A DNA stretch of 64,000 nt from Arthrobacter sp. ES3-54 (GTDB lineage Bacteria; Actinomycetota; Actinomycetes; Actinomycetales; Micrococcaceae): assembly GCF_029504395.1 (NCBI RefSeq), contig NZ_JAQFIF010000003.1:62001-126000 (forward strand), written 5' to 3'. This document shows, piece by piece, positions 8,214-17,211 of the stretch; positions within the stretch are counted from its first letter, which is position 1; the number at the start of each line of letters is the position of its first letter. Below the pieces are notes generated by a model, which worked only from the letters and a program-made list of their open reading frames with translations, was not told where the DNA came from and did no database searches. A program made the translations under genes and the position numbers.

Positions 8214-8444
8214 ATGGCCACCGTTTCCACCACCGTCAACGTATCCGGCATGACCTGCGGCCATTGCGTGTCCTCCGTCAGTGAAGAACTTGAGGCGCTC
8301 TCCGGCGTCGAAAAGGTCGACGTCGACCTCAAGGCCGGCGGCATCTCCGCCGTCACGATCACGTCCAGCGAAACACTCTCCTCCTCCGAGATCGGCGAGG
8401 CAGTCGCCGAGGCCGGCTACCTCGTGGTCGCCAGCGAAGCCTGA
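8214..8444 (+). CDS. copZ: Copper chaperone CopZ (HMA domain)
   Basis: A 76-residue heavy-metal-associated domain with the metal-binding motif GMTCGHC (Cys15, Cys18) and the usual beta-alpha-beta-beta-alpha-beta length. It carries Cu(I) to the P-type ATPase. ATG at 8214 has AAGGAG seven bases upstream; an open upstream extension is not credible. It lies 67 bases after csoR and directly before copA, so it is the middle gene of a copper operon. Confidence 0.95.
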   Translation: MATVSTTVNVSGMTCGHCVSSVSEELEALSGVEKVDVDLKAGGISAVTITSSETLSSSEIGEAVAEAGYLVVASEA

Positions 8445-8531
8445 GTGACGTTCGCGCCGGCCGGCGGCACACCCGCCGGCGAGCGGGGCCGCCGTCGGAC
8501 GGCACAAAACGAATCGACAGGGAAAGACACA

Positions 8532-10823
8532 GTGAGCAGCGAGCAGTTGTTGGACCGGGCCGGAAGCCGGGTCATTGACCTCGATATCGAGGGCATGACC
8601 TGCGCCTCCTGCGTCAACCGGGTCGAGCGCAAGCTCGGAAAGCTCGACGGCGTCGAAGCCAGCGTCAACCTGCCCCTCGAATCGGCCCGAGTCAGCGTCC
8701 CGGCGGACATTACCGACGACCAAATCACCGCCACGGTCGCGGCCGCTGGGTACAAGGCCACGGTCCGGGCCCCCCGGTACCCGGGCACCCCGGCTGAACC
8801 CGCTGGCCATCCGGCCAAGGGCCCGACCGGCCCAGCCGCACCCTCGCTCCGCCCGCGGCTCGTCGTGGCAGCCGCACTCACCGTCCCGGTGCTCGCGATC
8901 TCGATGATCCCGGCGCTGCAGTTCCCGAACTGGGGCTGGGCGGCCGCCGTCCTGGCCCTGCCGGTGGTCACGTGGGCGGCGTGGCCGTTTCACCGCGTCG
9001 CGGCCGCCAACGCCCGGCACCTGGCCTCGACCATGGACACCCTGGTATCAATCGGCGTCATTGCTGCCTACGCGTTCTCGGCCGGCCAACTCCTTGCCGA
9101 CCCGCGCATGACCGCACACCCGGCAGCGGAGGGCATGGGCCCCGGCGGCCTGTATTTCGAGGTCGCATCCGTGGTCACCACGTTCCTGCTGCTAGGCCGC
9201 TACCTCGAGGCCAATGCCAAACGGAAGGCAGGCGACGCCCTCAGGGCCCTGCTGGACCTGGGCGCAAAAGACGCAACCGTCCTGCGCGGCGGCACCGAGC
9301 ACAAGATCCCGGCCGACCAGCTGGCCGTCGGAGACGTGATGGTGGTCCGCCCCGGCGAGAAGATCGCCACCGACGGCGTGGTCCTCGACGGCGCCTCGGC
9401 CGTGGATGCCTCCCTCGTGACCGGCGAATCCGTGCCGGTGGAAGTTGGCCCGGACAGCCAGGTCACCGGGGCCACCATCAACACCTCCGGCCGGCTCCTG
9501 GTCCGCGCCACCCGGGTCGGATCCGAAACCACCCTGGCCCAGATGGGCCGCCTCGTCTCCGCCGCGCAGACCGGGAAAGCACCCATCGCCCGGCTCGCAG
9601 ACCGCATCAGCGCCACCTTCGTACCGGTCGTCCTGGCCATCGCCGCCCTCACCTTCGGGGCCTGGCTGATGGCGGCCGGACCGGCCGCGGGCCCCGACGA
9701 CGTCCGGGCAGCCTTCACCGCCGCCGTCGCCGTGCTGGTCATCGCCTGCCCCTGCGCCCTGGGGCTGGCCACGCCGGTGGGGCTGCTCACCGGAACCGGC
9801 CGCGGCGCCCAGCTCGGCATCCTGATCAAGGGGCCTCAGGTCCTCGAGGACACCCGGACGGTGGACACGATCCTGCTGGACAAGACCGGGACCGTCACCA
9901 CCGGCCGGCTTGCCGTGGACGGCATCCAGAGCTTTGGACCGCACAGCGAAGCCGAGGTCCTGCGCCTCGCGGGGGCCGTGGAAAACGCCTCCGAGCACCC
10001 GATCGCCCGGGCCATCGCCACTGCGGCGTTCGCCGCAGAGCGCTTGAACAACGACGGCGCCGCCCACCCCACCGTCGCCGGCTTCCGTTCCGCGCCCGGC
10101 GGCGGCGTCCAGGGCACCGTGGACGGCCGGCTGGTAACCGCGGGGCGCACCGGCTGGCTGCTGGAGCTCGGCATTGCCACGGCCCCCGCCCAGCGGGAAG
10201 CGCTGGCCGCTGCCGAGGACTCGGGCGCCACGGCCATCTGGGTGGCCGTTGACGGCGAAGCCGCCGGCATCATCCGCCTGCGGGACACCGTCAAGCCCGG
10301 CTCCGCAGCCGCGGTCACCCGGCTCCGGGAACTCGGGCTCCGGCCGATCCTGCTGACCGGTGACAATGCCGCCGTGGCCGCGCAGGTGGCGGCCGCCGTC
10401 GGGATCAGTCCGGACGACGTCTTCGCGGGGGTGCTGCCGGAGGGCAAGGTCGAGGCCGTGCGGAAGCTGCAAGCGGCGGGCGCCACTGTGGCGATGGCCG
10501 GGGACGGGGTCAACGACGCCGCGGCGCTGGCGCAGGCGGACCTGGGCATCGCGATGGGCTCCGGCACCGACGTCGCAATCGAGGCCGCGGATCTGACGGT
10601 GATGGGCAACGACCTCGGGCAGGTGGCGCAGGCGATCGAGCTTTCCCGCCGGACGCTCGGCACCATCAGGACGAACCTTTTCTGGGCGTTCTTCTACAAC
10701 GCCGTGGGCATCCCAGTGGCAGCCCTGGGCCTGCTCAACCCGATGATCGCCGGCGCCGCGATGGCCGCCAGCTCGGTGCTGGTGGTGGCCAACTCGCTGC
10801 GGCTGCGCAGCTTCGGCAGCTAA
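8532..10823 (+). CDS. copA: Copper-exporting P1B-type ATPase CopA
   Basis: About 763 residues. An N-terminal HMA domain has GMTCASC (Cys24, Cys27). Eight membrane helices surround the transmembrane metal motif CPC (ACPCALGLATP), which marks Cu(I) transporters. Also visible are TGES (actuator), DKTGT with the phosphorylated Asp, SEHP (His-Pro of the P1B nucleotide domain) and GDGVNDA. GTG at 8532 is preferred (GGGAAAG upstream and natural N-terminus); GTG at 8445, abutting the copZ stop, would add 29 residues of low-complexity sequence. It exports Cu(I) from the cytosol as the effector of the CsoR-controlled operon. Confidence 0.95.
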   Translation: MSSEQLLDRAGSRVIDLDIEGMTCASCVNRVERKLGKLDGVEASVNLPLESARVSVPADITDDQITATVAAAGYKATVRAPRYPGTPAEPAGHPAKGPTGPAAPSLRPRLVVAAALTVPVLAISMIPALQFPNWGWAAAVLALPVVTWAAWPFHRVAAANARHLASTMDTLVSIGVIAAYAFSAGQLLADPRMTAHPAAEGMGPGGLYFEVASVVTTFLLLGRYLEANAKRKAGDALRALLDLGAKDATVLRGGTEHKIPADQLAVGDVMVVRPGEKIATDGVVLDGASAVDASLVTGESVPVEVGPDSQVTGATINTSGRLLVRATRVGSETTLAQMGRLVSAAQTGKAPIARLADRISATFVPVVLAIAALTFGAWLMAAGPAAGPDDVRAAFTAAVAVLVIACPCALGLATPVGLLTGTGRGAQLGILIKGPQVLEDTRTVDTILLDKTGTVTTGRLAVDGIQSFGPHSEAEVLRLAGAVENASEHPIARAIATAAFAAERLNNDGAAHPTVAGFRSAPGGGVQGTVDGRLVTAGRTGWLLELGIATAPAQREALAAAEDSGATAIWVAVDGEAAGIIRLRDTVKPGSAAAVTRLRELGLRPILLTGDNAAVAAQVAAAVGISPDDVFAGVLPEGKVEAVRKLQAAGATVAMAGDGVNDAAALAQADLGIAMGSGTDVAIEAADLTVMGNDLGQVAQAIELSRRTLGTIRTNLFWAFFYNAVGIPVAALGLLNPMIAGAAMAASSVLVVANSLRLRSFGS

Positions 10824-10853
10824 GCCGGCCCTCGCCCGGGCGGCGCCCCTGGC

Positions 10854-11126
10854 TCAGGCCGCACCATAGCGGACGGCAGCCCGGGCTTTGGCCTTGGCGG
10901 CTTCCTCCCCGCGGTCCTTGGCCGGGGCGTGGGTCACCAGGGAGTCGAGCAGGTGCTGCGTTGCGTGGGCAATTTCGTGCACAGCCCGGATGAAGGCCTC
11001 TTCGTTGGCCTTGGACGGCTTGGTGCTGCCACTGATCTTGCGCACGTATTGCAGCGCCGCGGCCTCCACCTCGGCGGTGGTGGCGTGGGGCTCGAAATTG
11101 TGGAGGGTCCGGATGTTTCGGCACAT
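10854..11126 (-). CDS. DUF2277 domain protein
   Basis: A 90-residue protein beginning MCRNIRTLHNFEPHAT and continuing AALQYVRKISGS, the hallmark of the DUF2277 family found across actinobacteria. No biochemical function is known. It is soluble and helical, with an Ala/Lys-rich tail. It converges with copA and lies downstream of the DMT exporter gene on the same strand, with a 95-bp gap. Confidence 0.9.
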   Translation of the reverse strand: MCRNIRTLHNFEPHATTAEVEAAALQYVRKISGSTKPSKANEEAFIRAVHEIAHATQHLLDSLVTHAPAKDRGEEAAKAKARAAVRYGAA

Positions 11127-11221
11127 ATCTCCATGCTAGGTGCCTTCGGGCCAGGGAACGAGGGCCCGAGGCGAGAATGCTGGCACCCGGCAGGCAGGCC
11201 TGCGCGGGCCAAGGCGGGTGC

Positions 11222-12319
11222 TTACGGCACCGGCTCGCAGTCGTTCGCGTGGTCCAGCGCTGCCGCACCTGTGCCGGCCGGGGCCCGGAGCTCGTCCAGC
11301 CGGACCAGCACCACGCCCCCGACGATCAGCAGCCCGCCCAGGAGCTGGATGGGTCCGGGCAGTTCGCCGAGCAGCAGCCACGCCCAGATAACGGCGAACA
11401 GCACCTCGGTGAGCGAGACAAAGGAGGCGACTTTCGAGCCGAGCGCCCGCGCGGCGACAATGCCGGAGACGTACGCCACTACCGTGGCCAAGACCACGAG
11501 GCCGCCCAGCGCCACCCACCACGGGGTGACCCAAGGCCCCAGGCGGGTGTCGGCGGTGCTGAAGGCCATGGGCAGCAGCCCGGTAGCGGCGGTCAGCCAC
11601 ATGACGATCGCGCCCACCATGAGCCCGCCGGAGGCCAGGACGATGGGCGGGAGGGTGTCGTTTTCTTTGGCAGTGATGAAGAAGTAGATGGCGAGGCAGA
11701 CGGCGGCCGCGATCCCCCACAGCACGCCGATGAGGTCGACCTTAACCGCTCCCGTGAGGTCCAGGACCAGGACCAGCCCGCCGAGGGACAGGAGCGTGCC
11801 GGCAATGGTCAGCGGCCGGGGCCGTTTCCGGCTGGCGGCCCAGAGCCAGAGCACGATAAGGACCGGCGCGAGGTACTCCAGCAGCAGGGCGACGCCGACC
11901 GAGAGCCGGGACACGGCGTTGAAATAGAACAGCTGGCAGGCGGCGACCCCGATGAATCCGAACAGCATGACGGTCAGCCAGTTGTCCCGGAGCTGGTGCC
12001 AGCGCCCGCGCAGGGCGGCAATGGCCGGGATGGCCAGAATCAGGGCCGCGCCCGTGAGCCGGGCCGTGACGGCCGCGCCGGGTGTCCAGCCCGTCTCAAG
12101 GAGCGCTTTGGCGAATGATCCGGAGAGCCCGAACACCGCGGACGAAAACAGGGCGACCCCCAGGCCCGAGGCCATGAAGCCGGACGCCGCGCCGGTCCGC
12201 TTGGCCCCCTGCCCGGCACCCGGCCCCGCGCCCTGCTTGGCGCTGGCCGGTTCGGAGGCAGGCCGCAGGGCGGCGAGGTCTCGGACCGGGGCGGCGACGG
12301 GGCGTTGGGGGGCAGACAC
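11222..12319 (-). CDS. EamA/DMT-family exporter
   Basis: A 365-residue protein with a ~47-residue Ala/Pro-rich cytoplasmic lead and ten hydrophobic segments in two EamA repeats (SSAVFGLSGSFAKALLETGW start of repeat one; VLWGIAAAVCLAIYFFI start of repeat two). This is the drug/metabolite transporter superfamily, typically exporters of amino acids or small metabolites. GTG start at 12319 with AGGAG seven bases upstream. It is divergent from a CGNR zinc-finger regulator, and a shared 71-bp promoter region suggests that regulator controls it. Confidence 0.88.
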   Translation of the reverse strand: MSAPQRPVAAPVRDLAALRPASEPASAKQGAGPGAGQGAKRTGAASGFMASGLGVALFSSAVFGLSGSFAKALLETGWTPGAAVTARLTGAALILAIPAIAALRGRWHQLRDNWLTVMLFGFIGVAACQLFYFNAVSRLSVGVALLLEYLAPVLIVLWLWAASRKRPRPLTIAGTLLSLGGLVLVLDLTGAVKVDLIGVLWGIAAAVCLAIYFFITAKENDTLPPIVLASGGLMVGAIVMWLTAATGLLPMAFSTADTRLGPWVTPWWVALGGLVVLATVVAYVSGIVAARALGSKVASFVSLTEVLFAVIWAWLLLGELPGPIQLLGGLLIVGGVVLVRLDELRAPAGTGAAALDHANDCEPVP

Positions 12320-12390
12320 GGCAATCTCCTGTCAGGAGTAAAGTAGGGTTATGGTCATGACATTACGCCCGAACGAGGTAAGGAGTCAAG

Positions 12391-12933
12391 ATGGTTTTTG
12401 CCCCTGACACGGAAGTTGCCCTGCGTTCTGTGGTCAACCTCATCAACACCGCGGCCAACGGTGAGGAACACTTGGCCACCGCCAAGGATCTGGATGACTT
12501 CCTGGGGGCCGAGGGCTTCACCGGCTCCCGCACCCGGGACGAGGCCGAGCTGGCCAGCGTGCGGCGCCTGCGCAGTGAGCTCGCCGAGCTCTGGCTGGCG
12601 GAGGAGGCCACTGCCGCGGAGACCGTGAACCGGCTGCTCCGGGAGGCCCGGGCACTGCCTCAGCTGGTCAAGCATGATCCGTGGGACTGGCACCTGCACG
12701 CCACCACCCCTGAGGCGCCGCTGGCCGACCGGATGAGCACAGAGGCGGCCATGGCGATCGTTGACGTGATCCGCAGCAAGGAAATGGACCGCCTGCTGGT
12801 GTGCGCCGCGGACGACTGCGACGCCGTCGTGCTGGATCTGAGCCGCAACCGCTCGAAGCGCTACTGCGACACGGGCAACTGCGCCAACCGCGCACACGTG
12901 GCCGCATACCGGGCCCGGAAAGCCGCGTCCTGA
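12391..12933 (+). CDS. CGNR zinc-finger transcriptional regulator (ABATE domain)
   Basis: A 180-residue protein: an N-terminal helical ABATE-type stress domain (residues ~10-125) and a C-terminal zf-CGNR treble-clef (~135-178). The zinc ligands are in CAADDC and YCDTGNC; the signature reads CANR rather than CGNR, followed by the helix AHVAAYRARK. Such proteins are presumed regulators. AAGGAG lies eight bases before the ATG. The divergent EamA exporter is the likely target. Confidence 0.88.
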   Translation: MVFAPDTEVALRSVVNLINTAANGEEHLATAKDLDDFLGAEGFTGSRTRDEAELASVRRLRSELAELWLAEEATAAETVNRLLREARALPQLVKHDPWDWHLHATTPEAPLADRMSTEAAMAIVDVIRSKEMDRLLVCAADDCDAVVLDLSRNRSKRYCDTGNCANRAHVAAYRARKAAS

Positions 12934-13033
12934 CGGCGACGGCCCGGGCTGCGGCCTTCGCTGCTGAGACTCCGCCGCTAGGCCTGCGGTGTTAGGCGTA
13001 ATTTGTCAGGCCCGTGGTGTTAGGGCTGGGCCG

Positions 13034-13396
13034 TCAGGCCTGCGGGCCGCCGTCACGGGAATCGCCGGAGCCGGCCTCGGGGCGGCGCTGCGCCGAAGGG
13101 CCGCCGTGGCCGGAGGACGGGCGCTTGGAACTGAGGTTGACGCCGGAGCCCTTGCCCAGGTCCTCGGGGTTGTCCTTGTGGCTCATTGCGAGCATGGCGG
13201 CCACCACCAGAATCACAATGAAGGCGATCCCGGCGCCGATGAGCGCGAGGTCGAACCGGGGTGAGCGGGCGCTGCCGCCCGAGGCGAAGATCAGGACGCC
13301 GAAGAACACCACCACGGCCCAGAACGCGGAGAACATGAGCGGTCCCTTGACCGATGTCCGCAGGCTGCGGGACGCTCCGGGTTTCTGCTGTGCCAA
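13034..13396 (-). CDS. Hypothetical two-helix membrane protein
   Basis: A 120-residue protein with two membrane helices (about residues 20-40 and 50-70: LMFSAFWAVVVFFGVLIF and LALIGAGIAFIVILVVAAML) and a ~45-residue hydrophilic Ser/Gly/Arg-rich tail. Family not recognised. It lies downstream of the other small membrane gene on the same strand, with an inverted repeat between them. Confidence 0.75.
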   Translation of the reverse strand: MAQQKPGASRSLRTSVKGPLMFSAFWAVVVFFGVLIFASGGSARSPRFDLALIGAGIAFIVILVVAAMLAMSHKDNPEDLGKGSGVNLSSKRPSSGHGGPSAQRRPEAGSGDSRDGGPQA

Positions 13397-13452
13397 GGTG
13401 CTTTCCTCCTGCAGCCCGCGCGGGGAAGCGTGGCTGTCTTGTTACCGCAATT

Positions 13453-13471
13453 GTTCTACGCCGGGTAGAAC
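13453..13471. other. Inverted repeat GTTCTAC/GTAGAAC
   Basis: Perfect 7-bp arms around a 5-nt loop between two same-strand membrane-protein genes. It has no T-run; it may be a weak terminator or an operator for the downstream gene. Confidence 0.35.
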
Positions 13472-13480
13472 CTGTCCGTA

Positions 13481-14074
13481 CTAGTTTACGGCCTCCGCGG
13501 AATCGCCCGGAGCATCATGCCGCAGGGTCAGGCCGGACAGCATCCACAGGACGCCGCTGATGATGGCCCCGCCGCCCGCAACGCCGAGGAGTGCGTGCGG
13601 GCCGAGGCCGATGAAGAACGGCAGCGCGATTGCAGTGCCCAGCCCGATCACGCCGGAGGCGATCCAGTCACGGGCCAGCACGGACCGGCCGCGGGCGGAA
13701 ATGCCCGCGAAGAGCTCTGCGGCGCCGGCAACGCCCAGGCCCAAGGCCGCGATCGTTCCAAAGACGAGTGGGGCGGGGATCAGTGCCACGGCCGCACCGG
13801 CCCCGGCCAGGGCTGCTCCGCCGGCGGAGAGGATCTTGCCGGCGCCTTCCCGGGGGCGGAATCCGGTCTTGGGCACGGTCCAGAGCATCACCACACCGGT
13901 GGCCAGCAGGTAGAGGCCGCCGGCCCAGCCCATGCCGGCCTCGGACGGCGCGGCCCAGAACACGGTTACCGCACCAAACACGAGCGCAACGGCCGCCCTG
14001 ACCAGCACGGGCTTCCAGAGGTCGGCCGCGGCGCGGATGGCAGGGGTCGCGTCAGGCGCTGCGGGAAGAGTCAC
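13481..14074 (-). CDS. HdeD/DUF308-like membrane protein
   Basis: A 197-residue protein with about six short hydrophobic helices in pairs (VRAAVALVFGAVTVFW, AGGLYLLATGVVMLW, ILSAGGAALAGAGAAVALI, VFGTIAALGLGVAGAAELF, WIASGVIGLGTAIALPFF, LLGVAGGGAIISGVLWML). The layout resembles the HdeD/DUF308 acid-resistance membrane family; that assignment is by pattern only. GTG start. No strong Shine-Dalgarno. Confidence 0.7.
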   Translation of the reverse strand: MTLPAAPDATPAIRAAADLWKPVLVRAAVALVFGAVTVFWAAPSEAGMGWAGGLYLLATGVVMLWTVPKTGFRPREGAGKILSAGGAALAGAGAAVALIPAPLVFGTIAALGLGVAGAAELFAGISARGRSVLARDWIASGVIGLGTAIALPFFIGLGPHALLGVAGGGAIISGVLWMLSGLTLRHDAPGDSAEAVN

Positions 14075-14133
14075 CCGTCCAGTTTAGTGCGAAGCCGCCA
14101 CTGCGCGCGCCCGGCCATTCCGGCTCAACGCAC

Positions 14134-15489
14134 CTAGCGCGCGCCGAGGACCATCCACTTCTCCGTCTGGGCCCGGAGGCCCAGCGTCAGCGCACGCGCC
14201 GCCATGTAGCCCAGGGAGAAGGCGGCCCACAGCCAGAGCAGTCCCGCGCCGCCGTTGGTGCCCGAATACCCCACGGCCAGCAGCAGCGGCAGGTAGGCCG
14301 CGAGATTGACGACGCCGGCGATCGCCAGGTAGCGGGCGTCGCCCGCGCCGATCAGGACGCCGTCGAGGACGAAGACGTAACCGGCCAGCGGCTGCCCGGC
14401 GGCGAGCACCCAAAGGGCGAGCGTCAGCGCCCCCCGGACTTCGGCGTCGGACGTGAAGAGGGCGCCTGCCCACGGCGCCGCCGCAGCCAGGACGATCCCG
14501 GCCAGGACGCCGAAGCCGAGCCCCCACCGCGTCATGGTGCGCGTCAGCGCGCGTGCCGCCACCGGCCGGGCCGCGCCGAGTTCCTTGCCGATCAGGGCCT
14601 GGGCCGCGATCGCAAGGGCGTCCAGCGCGAAGGCGAAGAACGTGAAGATGGTCATGGCCAGCTGGTGTGCGGCGAGGTTGACGGGACCTTGGGCGGTGGC
14701 CACCACCACCGTGGCGAGAATTGCGATGCGAAGGCTGAGCGTGCGCAGCATCAGCCAGGAGCCCACCCTGGTCAGTGCCCGGATGCCGCGCCAGTCCGGC
14801 CGCAGGGGAACCCCGTTGTTGCGGGCGTTGCGCCGGACGATCAGCACATACACGGCCGCCATGGCCCACTGCGCGATGCTCGTGCCCACGGCCGAGCCCG
14901 TCACGGACCAGCCCAGCCCGTAGACCAGGACCAGGTTCAGCGCGATGTTCAGCGTGAAACCCGCGGCGGCGACGATCAGCGGGGTCCGCGTGTCCTGGAG
15001 TCCGCGCAACACCCCGGTGCCCGCGAAGATGAGCAGCATCGCCACGAGGCCGGGCATGGACCCGCGCAGGTAGTCCACGGCAAACCCGTGCACCTCACCG
15101 CGGGCGCCCATCAGTTCCAGAAGCGGCCCGGCCGCCAGGAACCCGGCGGCCGCCAGGACGAGTCCCAGCAGGAGCGCCAGCCAGACGCCGTCGCGTCCGG
15201 CGGCGAGGGCTTTCGCCAGCTGGCCGTTGCCGATGGCCCGCGCCACGGCGGGCGTCGTGGAGTAGGCGAGGAACACCATGAGTCCGACCGCCGTGTGAAG
15301 TACCGCCGATGCCAGCCCCACGCCGGCGAGCTCGGCCACGCCAAGATGGCCCACAATGGCCGAATCCGCGAGCAGGAACAGCGGCTCGGCGATCAACGCG
15401 CCGAAGGCCGGCACGGCCAGGCGCAGGATCTCCCGGCGGTGCCCTGTAGACGGCGGCAGGGTCGTGGACAGCGGCGGGGAAGGATGCAC
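14134..15489 (-). CDS. MATE-family efflux transporter (DinF-like)
   Basis: A 451-residue protein with twelve membrane segments in two MATE halves. PAFGALIAEPLFLLADSAIVGHLG at the first helix is typical of the DinF branch, and the second half repeats the pattern (LAAHQLAMTIFTFFAFALDALAIAAQALIGKELG). Such proteins export cationic drugs or metabolites using Na+ or H+. Specificity unknown. It is divergent from the DoxX gene across a palindromic operator. Confidence 0.92.
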   Translation of the reverse strand: MHPSPPLSTTLPPSTGHRREILRLAVPAFGALIAEPLFLLADSAIVGHLGVAELAGVGLASAVLHTAVGLMVFLAYSTTPAVARAIGNGQLAKALAAGRDGVWLALLLGLVLAAAGFLAAGPLLELMGARGEVHGFAVDYLRGSMPGLVAMLLIFAGTGVLRGLQDTRTPLIVAAAGFTLNIALNLVLVYGLGWSVTGSAVGTSIAQWAMAAVYVLIVRRNARNNGVPLRPDWRGIRALTRVGSWLMLRTLSLRIAILATVVVATAQGPVNLAAHQLAMTIFTFFAFALDALAIAAQALIGKELGAARPVAARALTRTMTRWGLGFGVLAGIVLAAAAPWAGALFTSDAEVRGALTLALWVLAAGQPLAGYVFVLDGVLIGAGDARYLAIAGVVNLAAYLPLLLAVGYSGTNGGAGLLWLWAAFSLGYMAARALTLGLRAQTEKWMVLGAR

Positions 15490-15531
15490 GGCTTAACCCT
15501 AGCCGGGCCCACGAATCGACACCGCGCGTCT

Positions 15532-15553
15532 TTTAGTTGACATTTCAAGTAAA
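15532..15553. promoter_or_regulatory. MarR-like palindromic operator between MATE and DoxX genes
   Basis: Arms TTTAGTTGA (15532-15540) and TCAAGTAAA (15545-15553) are inverted with one mismatch around CATT. The TTGA-N4-TCAA core is typical of MarR-family sites. It sits 43 bases before the MATE start and ~86 bases before the DoxX start, so one regulator could control both. No marR gene is adjacent. Confidence 0.6.
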
Positions 15554-15638
15554 AATCGGGAAGACTTGATCTGGAACGCAACCGAAGCCGCGGCGGCAAC
15601 CAGCCGCGACGCCTCCTATTTACGAAACGGTATTTCCC

Positions 15639-16073
15639 ATGAACCAGCCCGCCCTGACCACCTCCGCCCGAACCGTCCTGCGCGTCATCGCGGGCTTCCT
15701 GTTTGCCGCCCACGGCTGGCAGAAGTTCTCCGAGTTCACCATCCCCGGCACCCAGGCCGCCTTCACCCAGATGGGCGTCCCGGCGGCGCAAGTTGCTGCC
15801 CCGGTGATCGCGACCCTGGAACTGGTCGGCGGTATCGCCCTGATCCTTGGCGTCCTGACGCGCGTGTTCGCCGCCCTCCTCGCCGTGGACATGCTCGGTG
15901 CCCTGTTCCTGGTCCACGCCTCCGCTGGAGTGTTTGCCGCTACCGGCGGTTACGAACTCGTCCTGATCCTTGCTGCCGCCGCCCTGGCCGTGGCCCTGGT
16001 CGGCGCGGGCAAAGTCTCGGTGGACAAGGTGCTGTTCGGCCGCGCCAACTCGAAGCTCAGCATCCTGGCCTAA
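15639..16073 (+). CDS. DoxX-family membrane protein
   Basis: A 144-residue four-helix membrane protein: TVLRVIAGFLFAAHGWQKF is the conserved first helix with HGxxK, then LELVGGIALILGVLTR, LLAVDMLGALFLVHA and LVLILAAAALAVALVGAG. DoxX proteins are linked to oxidative or thiol stress in actinobacteria. No good Shine-Dalgarno precedes the ATG. The palindrome at 15532-15553 fits MarR-type control. A GC-rich hairpin follows. Confidence 0.9.
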   Translation: MNQPALTTSARTVLRVIAGFLFAAHGWQKFSEFTIPGTQAAFTQMGVPAAQVAAPVIATLELVGGIALILGVLTRVFAALLAVDMLGALFLVHASAGVFAATGGYELVLILAAAALAVALVGAGKVSVDKVLFGRANSKLSILA

Positions 16074-16103
16074 GGCATTCACGGCATAGCTCTAAGCCCA
16101 TAG

Positions 16104-16150
16104 CGCGCGACGGCGGGCGGTCACCTCCTGGTGGCCGCCCGCGGTCGCGC
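16104..16150 (+). terminator. Long GC-rich hairpin after DoxX gene
   Basis: About 21 bases on each side pair around TCCT (16126-16129), including CGGGCGG/CCGCCCG and GCGCGAC/GTCGCGC, with one mismatch and one G-T pair. It lies 31 bases after the stop. No U-run follows. Confidence 0.5.
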
Positions 16151-16230
16151 GTCTCCGGGTTATGGCGTCCCGGACAGCGAATGTGTCGCCGGCGCGCGGC
16201 GCCTGCCGGGCCTTTCAGTAAACTCGCAGC

Positions 16231-17205
16231 ATGAGCGAGAACGCGCCCAATTCCGTGACCCTGCGCTTCCTGGCGGCCCCCACCGATGTCGGCCACAGCG
16301 GCTCGGTCGACGCCGGCACCGTGCTCGAGTGGGTGGACAAGGCGGCCTATGCCGCCGCCGTCGGCTGGGCAAAGTCCTACTGTGTGACGGCCTACGTGGG
16401 GAACATCCACTTCGCGGACCCGGTCAACAGCGGCGACATGGTGGAGGTCGAGGCCACGATCGTGTACACCGGGCGGTCCTCGATGCATATCCGCACCGTG
16501 GTGTCCTCAGGCGACCCCAAGGGCGGACCGGCCACCATGCGCAGCCAGTGCATCGTGATCTTCGTGGCCGTGGGCGCAGACGGCAAGCCCATCCCGGTGC
16601 CGCAGTTTGAACCGGTGACACCGGAAGAAATCGAACAGCGGGACAACGCGCTGGCCCGGATCAAGGTCCGCGAGGACATCGTCCAGGCCATGAGCGGACA
16701 GGAATATACCGACGCCGGCACGGCAGAGCGTGTGGTGCTGCGGTTCATGGCGGCGCCCACGGACGTGAACTGGGGCGGCAAGGTCCACGGCGGCATCGTC
16801 ATGAAGTGGATCGACGAGGCGGCCTACGTCTGCGCCTCCCGCTACTGCGGGAAGGACACCGTGGCTGTGTTCTCCGGCGGCGTGCGGTTCTACCGGCCGC
16901 TGCTGATCGGCCACGTTGTGGAGGTGGAGGCCCGGCTGGTCTACACCGGGACCAAGGGCATGCACATCGCCGTCCATGTCCGGTCCGGGGATCCGAAGGG
17001 GCGCGAGCTGAACCTCACCACGTACTGCCTGACGGTCATGGTCGCCCGCGACGAGACCGGCACCTCGGTCCCGATTCCGCAGTGGCTGCCGGTGTCCGAA
17101 GAAGACGTCCGGCTCCACGCCCACGCCCGCGAACTGCTGGAAATCCGCGGCCGGGCACCGGGGAACCGGCTGCCCAACCACCTGCTCGGGGCGGGCGAGG
17201 GCTAG
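16231..17205 (+). CDS. Acyl-CoA thioesterase, double hotdog
   Basis: A 324-residue protein of two tandem hotdog domains, like eukaryotic BACH/ACOT7. Domain 2 (~residues 165-290) has the intact motif NWGGKVHGGIVMKWIDEAAY. In domain 1 (~1-130) the equivalent reads GHSGSVDAGTVLEWVDKAAY, with HGG replaced by DAG. This fits a paired active site with one Asp and one helix HGG. It would hydrolyse acyl-CoA thioesters in the cytosol. It converges with dnaB, with six bases between stops. Confidence 0.88.
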   Translation: MSENAPNSVTLRFLAAPTDVGHSGSVDAGTVLEWVDKAAYAAAVGWAKSYCVTAYVGNIHFADPVNSGDMVEVEATIVYTGRSSMHIRTVVSSGDPKGGPATMRSQCIVIFVAVGADGKPIPVPQFEPVTPEEIEQRDNALARIKVREDIVQAMSGQEYTDAGTAERVVLRFMAAPTDVNWGGKVHGGIVMKWIDEAAYVCASRYCGKDTVAVFSGGVRFYRPLLIGHVVEVEARLVYTGTKGMHIAVHVRSGDPKGRELNLTTYCLTVMVARDETGTSVPIPQWLPVSEEDVRLHAHARELLEIRGRAPGNRLPNHLLGAGEG

Positions 17206-17211
17206 GGCCGG

